Assembly (NCBI GenBank): GCA_029098065.1
Contig: JAQXNP010000069.1
Coordinates: 1-8,728, forward strand
Direction: 5' to 3'
Origin: Clostridiales bacterium
Lineage (GTDB): Bacteria > Bacillota > Clostridia > Oscillospirales > Oscillospiraceae
DNA length: 8,728 nucleotides
Below are positions 5,795 through 8,728 of the stretch, piece after piece. A model generated the notes under the pieces. It did no database searches. It saw only the letters and a list, made by a program, of their open reading frames with translations, and was not told the DNA's origin. A program made the position numbers and the translations under genes. How positions within the stretch are numbered: the first letter of the stretch is position 1; each line of letters opens with the position of its first letter.

Positions 5795-6850
5795 ATGCCC
5801 GGCTGCGACGAATATTGGGAACTCATCAGCGCCCGGCTGGACGGCGCTCTCTCCCCGGAAGAAGAGGCCCGGCTGGAAGCGCACCTGGCCTCCTGCCCCG
5901 ACTGCCGGGCGGCGGAAGAGGAACTCTCCGCCATCCATCGGGGGCTGGAGGCACTGCCTCCCATTGAGCCCCCCGCGGGACTCACCGAACGAATCATGGC
6001 CGCCGTGGAGGCCGACGCCGTGGTCCCCCTCCCCGTCAAAAAGCGGGCGCCCTGGCGGAAATGGCTGGCCTCCGCCGCCGTGCTGGCCGTGATCCTGGGC
6101 GGCACCGCCGTCCTGCGGCCCTGGCAGGCTCTGAACGCCTCCGGACATTCCTCGGACTCCACCGCTTCCGCCGCGGAAATGGCCCCCGCCATGGCGGAGG
6201 ACACGGAGCGCGCGGCGGCAGGCGGAGAGACTCCGTCCGAATATTCGGAGGCCGGCGTTCTGAGCGCGGAGGATACGGCCGCCGGCGCGGAACCCTCCGC
6301 AGCCGCCGTATCTGAAAAGGCCGTCCCACCGTCAGGCCCCGTTTCTTCCGCTCTTTCGTCCTCCCCTGAGGAGGCGGCCCCCGAAGAATATTTCGCCCCT
6401 TTCTCCGCCTCTTCCGCCCCCGCTTCTCCCGACGGCGGCTCATCCGGCTCCGCCGGCAAGGCAGACGGGACCTCCGCCCCTCAGCCCCCCCAATTCACTG
6501 CCGGGCAGGAGCCCCAGACCTCCGTCACTCCCCGGGAGGCCCTGGAGCTGGCGGCGGCATCTCTCCCGGAATCCAGTGATAGGACAGCGGAGTACAGCGA
6601 CACCGACGGCGTTCTCTTCTGTACGGTCCGGATGGCCGGCGAAGAGGGGGACCGTCAGACCTGCACCGTCACCTACGATGGGCTCTCTTCCGATGGAGCC
6701 TATTATCTGTTCTCCCTGTCCCGGGAGTCCCAGTCCAAGGAGCCGGACGAATCCACCCGCTGCGCCGTACCCACGGACGGCTCTTCCGTCATATGGGAGG
6801 GAGACGCCTCGGACAGCGGCGGGATCTTCCCGGCCTCTCCAGCCCAATAG
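5795..6850 (+). CDS. Membrane-anchored zinc-finger anti-sigma factor
   Basis: A 351-residue single-pass membrane protein, the likely partner that holds the preceding ECF sigma factor inactive. The N-terminal cytoplasmic domain (1-75) matches the ZAS anti-sigma fold, with C4 and the H30-x3-C34-x2-C37 zinc motif (A-H-L-A-S-C-P-D-C). A basic patch (K82-K-R, R88-K) leads into one membrane segment at about 90-107 (W-L-A-S-A-A-V-L-A-V-I-L-G-G), so the C terminus should face outside. A linker of about 130 residues (112-243) is almost entirely Ala, Ser, Pro, Glu and Gly. It is followed by a more ordinary domain (244-335) with three cysteines (C276, C290, C323) and strand-like segments such as L-F-C-T-V-R-M and Y-Y-L-F-S-L-S, a candidate signal-sensing part. 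I do not recognise that domain. Release presumably involves proteolysis or a conformational change, as in other ECF/ZAS pairs (family knowledge, not visible here). A terminator lies 9 bases after the stop. Confidence 0.88.
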   Translation: MPGCDEYWELISARLDGALSPEEEARLEAHLASCPDCRAAEEELSAIHRGLEALPPIEPPAGLTERIMAAVEADAVVPLPVKKRAPWRKWLASAAVLAVILGGTAVLRPWQALNASGHSSDSTASAAEMAPAMAEDTERAAAGGETPSEYSEAGVLSAEDTAAGAEPSAAAVSEKAVPPSGPVSSALSSSPEEAAPEEYFAPFSASSAPASPDGGSSGSAGKADGTSAPQPPQFTAGQEPQTSVTPREALELAAASLPESSDRTAEYSDTDGVLFCTVRMAGEEGDRQTCTVTYDGLSSDGAYYLFSLSRESQSKEPDESTRCAVPTDGSSVIWEGDASDSGGIFPASPAQ

Positions 6851-6859
6851 GAACCCGCT

Positions 6860-6895
6860 GAAACGGCAGCCTGAATGGCTACCGTTTCCTTTTTT
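6860..6895 (+). terminator. Rho-independent terminator of the dus-sigma-anti-sigma unit
   Basis: GAAACGG (6860-6866) pairs with CCGTTTC (6882-6888) and AGCC (6868-6871) with GGCT (6877-6880), with one C/A mismatch between the two stem parts and a 5-base loop (TGAAT). A T-run of six (6890-6895) follows. The position after the anti-sigma stop marks the operon end. Confidence 0.88.
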
Positions 6896-6918
6896 CCGGT
6901 ACCCGGGGCTATCTTTTT

Positions 6919-6946
6919 CAAATTCTGTGCAAATTTCTCAAATTTC
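6919..6946 (+). promoter_or_regulatory. UP-like element: three phased A/T-rich repeats
   Basis: Three near-identical units, CAAATTC (6919), CAAATTTC (6930) and CAAATTTC (6939), begin 11 and 9 bases apart, about one helical turn each, ending 2 bases before the -35 of the next promoter. Relative to the predicted start site they cover about -38 to -65, where the RNA polymerase alpha subunits contact DNA. A curved or alpha-binding UP element is the simplest reading; a repressor or activator binding to the repeats is possible. Confidence 0.5.
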
Positions 6947-6948
6947 AG

Positions 6949-6977
6949 TTGTCACAGCGGAGCTTTTGCGGTATAAT
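6949..6977 (+). promoter_or_regulatory. Strong SigA-type promoter for the EF-G-like gene
   Basis: -35 TTGTCA (6949-6954, 5 of 6), a 17-bp spacer, and a perfect -10 TATAAT (6972-6977). Transcription should begin near 6984, giving a leader of about 67 bases. That leader ends with a strong ribosome binding site AAGGAGAGG (7035-7043), 7 bases before the ATG at 7051. It is the best -10 element in the window. Confidence 0.85.
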
Positions 6978-7050
6978 CAACAAGAACAGTGTTTTTAGTT
7001 CCCGCTCCACCCGCACTGTCAAACCCCAAAACGTAAGGAGAGGAAATCAC

Positions 7051-8728
7051 ATGAGCTATTCCGCGCAAAATATCCGCAACATCTGCCTGCTGGGGCACGG
7101 AGGAAACGGAAAGACCTCCCTGGCGGAGAGTATGCTTTATCTCACCGGCGGCGCTGTCCGGCTGGGCTCCGTGCCCGACGGAAACACCACCAGTGATTAC
7201 GATCCCGAAGAGGTCAAGCGTCAGATCTCCATCTCCACTTCGGTGCTGCCGGTGGAGTACAACGGCTGCAAGATCAACGTGCTGGACACCCCGGGCTATT
7301 TCGACTTCTCCGGCGAGGTCATGGAGGCCCTTCAGGCCGCCGACGCCGCCGTCATCGTCTGCTCCGCCAAGTCGGGCATGAGCGTGGGCGCCGAGAAGGC
7401 GTGGAAATACTGCGCCGACCGGAAGCTCCCCCGCATCCTCTACGTCTCCAAGACCGATGAGGACAACTCCGACTACAACGCCGCTTTCGCCACTCTGCGG
7501 GAGCGCTTCGGCAAGAATATCGCCCCCGTGGTGGCCCCCATTTGGGATGAGAACAAGAAGGTCATCGGCATCATCGACGTGCTCCAGAAGCGGGCCTTCG
7601 AGATGGGCGACAAGGGCGCCCGGGTGGAGATCGACGTCCCCGCCGACAAGATCCCCGTGCTGGATGAGCTCTACGACGCCCTGAAGGAGTCTGTGGCCGA
7701 GACCAGCGAGGCCATGATGGACAAATACTTCGGTGGCGAGGACTTCACCTACGCCGAGATGGTGCAGGGTCTCCGCCAGGGCGTGAAGGACCTGTCCCTC
7801 TTCCCCGTGGTGTGCGGTTCCGCCTTCTCCGGTCTGGGTACCCGGATGCTGCTGGACACCATCATCGAGCTGCTGCCTAACCCGCTGGAGGCCCGGGCTC
7901 TTGTGGCCGAAAACGCCGACGGCGAGCTGGACGAGTTTGTGGCCGCCCCCGGCGCCCTCCCCGCCGCCTTTGTGTGGAAGACCGTGTCCGACCAGTACGG
8001 CAAATATTCCTATGTGAAGGTCCTCTCCGGCTCCATCAAGCCGGATATGCCCATCGTCAACGCCCGCACCGGTGAGCCGGACAAAATGGGCCGGCTGTAC
8101 ATCATGAAGGGCAAGAAGGCCGAGGAGGTCAAGGAGCTCCAGTGCGGCGACATCGGCGCCATCGGCAAGATGGACAAGGTCAAAACCGGCGACACCCTCT
8201 GCGATCCCCGCAAGGTGGTCAAGATCGAGTCCATCCCCTTCCCCGAGCCCTGCTACTCGGTGGCCATTGCCCCCAAGACCAAGGGCCAGGAGGACAAGAT
8301 CGCCGCCGGCCTCACCCGTCTCAACGAGGAGGACCGCACCTTCAACTGGGTGAACAACGGCGAGACCCACCAGATGGTGGTCTCCGGTACCGGCGACATG
8401 CAGATGGACGTCATTCTCTCCCGGCTGAAGAGCCGCTTCGGCGTGGAGGCCGAGCTGTCCGAGCCCCGGGTGGCCTACCGCGAGAAGATCCGCAAAAAGG
8501 TAGAGGTCCAGGGCCGTCACAAGAAGCAGACCGGCGGCCACGGCCAGTTCGGCGACGTGTGGATGCGCTTTGAGCCGGGCGACACCGAAGAGCTCCAGTT
8601 CTGCGAGGAGGTCGTGGGCGGCTCGGTGCCCAAGAACTACTTCCCCGCCGTGGAAAAGGGCATGAAGGAAGCAGTCCTTCACGGCGTGCTGGCCGGCTAC
8701 CCCGTGGTCTATCTGAAGGCCACTCTGT
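7051..8728 (+). CDS. Elongation factor G-like translational GTPase, C-terminus truncated by window end
   Basis: 559 residues are visible of a protein expected to be near 690. GTPase motifs: P-loop G-H-G-G-N-G-K-T-S (15-23), a switch I segment K-R-Q-I-S-I-S (56-62), G3 D-T-P-G-Y-F-D-F (79-86), a G4 position reading S-K-T-D (133-136) where EF-G has N-K-x-D, and a G5-like C-G-S-A (255-258). Domain II (about 300-390) and domain III with V-S-G-T-G-D-M (444-450) follow, then domain IV with K-K-Q-T-G-G-H-G-Q-F-G (491-501). The G-H-G-G-N-G-K-T-S loop and the D-G-N-T-T-S-D-Y-D-P-E-E stretch (43-54) place it with the EF-G-like/FusA2 paralogues rather than canonical FusA, whose P-loop reads A-H-x-D-A-G-K-T-T. 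It is also not in a ribosomal-protein (str) operon. The role of this paralogue group is not well defined. The missing part would hold the end of domain IV and domain V. Confidence 0.9.
   Translation, partial: MSYSAQNIRNICLLGHGGNGKTSLAESMLYLTGGAVRLGSVPDGNTTSDYDPEEVKRQISISTSVLPVEYNGCKINVLDTPGYFDFSGEVMEALQAADAAVIVCSAKSGMSVGAEKAWKYCADRKLPRILYVSKTDEDNSDYNAAFATLRERFGKNIAPVVAPIWDENKKVIGIIDVLQKRAFEMGDKGARVEIDVPADKIPVLDELYDALKESVAETSEAMMDKYFGGEDFTYAEMVQGLRQGVKDLSLFPVVCGSAFSGLGTRMLLDTIIELLPNPLEARALVAENADGELDEFVAAPGALPAAFVWKTVSDQYGKYSYVKVLSGSIKPDMPIVNARTGEPDKMGRLYIMKGKKAEEVKELQCGDIGAIGKMDKVKTGDTLCDPRKVVKIESIPFPEPCYSVAIAPKTKGQEDKIAAGLTRLNEEDRTFNWVNNGETHQMVVSGTGDMQMDVILSRLKSRFGVEAELSEPRVAYREKIRKKVEVQGRHKKQTGGHGQFGDVWMRFEPGDTEELQFCEEVVGGSVPKNYFPAVEKGMKEAVLHGVLAGYPVVYLKATL

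Noticed and set aside
6986..7019. ACAGTG/CACTGT inverted repeat in the EF-G-like leader, considered as a riboswitch or attenuator
   Set aside because: Only 6 bp of pairing around a 22-base loop, with no T-run after it and no known riboswitch core. The leader is only about 67 bases, so chance pairing is likely.
6952..8682. Minus-strand open frame of 576 codons opposite the EF-G-like gene
   Set aside because: This Leu/His/Gly/Ala-rich frame is typical of the complement of a GC-rich gene with strong third-position bias. The plus strand has all GTPase motifs.
7051..8728. Canonical fusA or a tet(M)-type ribosomal protection gene
   Set aside because: The P-loop, the G4 motif and the D-G-N-T-T-S-D-Y-D segment match EF-G-like paralogues (FusA2 type) rather than FusA or TetM. 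There is no str operon context and no sign of a mobile element.

Overview
The window looks like ordinary chromosomal DNA from a GC-rich, spore-forming Clostridia, probably a gut Oscillospiraceae relative (Flavonifractor/Lawsonibacter type). This placement is inferred from a SpoIIE-type sporulation phosphatase, strong AGGAGG-like ribosome binding sites, classic SigA-type promoters (TTGACA-17-TACAAT, TTGTCA-17-TATAAT), strong G/C bias at third codon positions, and family resemblances recalled from memory. No database search was possible. No CRISPR array, transposon, phage gene, rRNA or tRNA gene was found, and no gap between genes exceeds about 200 bases.

Layout. (1) Bases 1-217, minus strand: the N-terminal part of a cytidine-deaminase-like protein, cut by the window edge. 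(2) A divergent promoter pair lies between 218 and 389. (3) 390-1589, plus strand: a stand-alone AAA+ ATPase of the DUF815 type. (4) A perfect 16-bp-stem bidirectional terminator (1595-1630) separates it from (5) the convergent spoIIE (3975-1645, minus strand), a membrane-anchored PP2C-type phosphatase of the SigF activation pathway. (6) A second divergent intergenic region (3976-4155) holds a clear promoter for (7) a DusB-like tRNA-dihydrouridine synthase (4156-5142). (8) Co-directional and close behind it are an ECF sigma factor (TTG start at 5181) and (9) its membrane-spanning zinc-finger anti-sigma factor (5795-6850). The three genes look like one transcription unit ending at a rho-independent terminator (6860-6895). 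(10) A strong promoter with an A/T-rich UP-like element drives (11) an EF-G-like translational GTPase (7051 to beyond 8728), truncated by the window end.

How the parts fit. The sigma/anti-sigma pair is a self-contained signalling module: the anti-sigma factor should hold the sigma factor at the membrane until an envelope signal releases it. It shares a transcript, at least in part, with a tRNA-modification gene. spoIIE stands alone as a sporulation gene. The DUF815 ATPase and the EF-G-like factor are each under their own strong vegetative-type promoter. I see no undescribed multi-gene defence or mobile system. The points most worth a second look are departures from consensus in known enzymes (the DusB active-site loop, the G4 motif of the EF-G-like GTPase, the ribose-binding position of the deaminase) and regulatory details (a hairpin just before the sigma-factor ribosome binding site, phased A/T tracts upstream of the EF-G-like gene).
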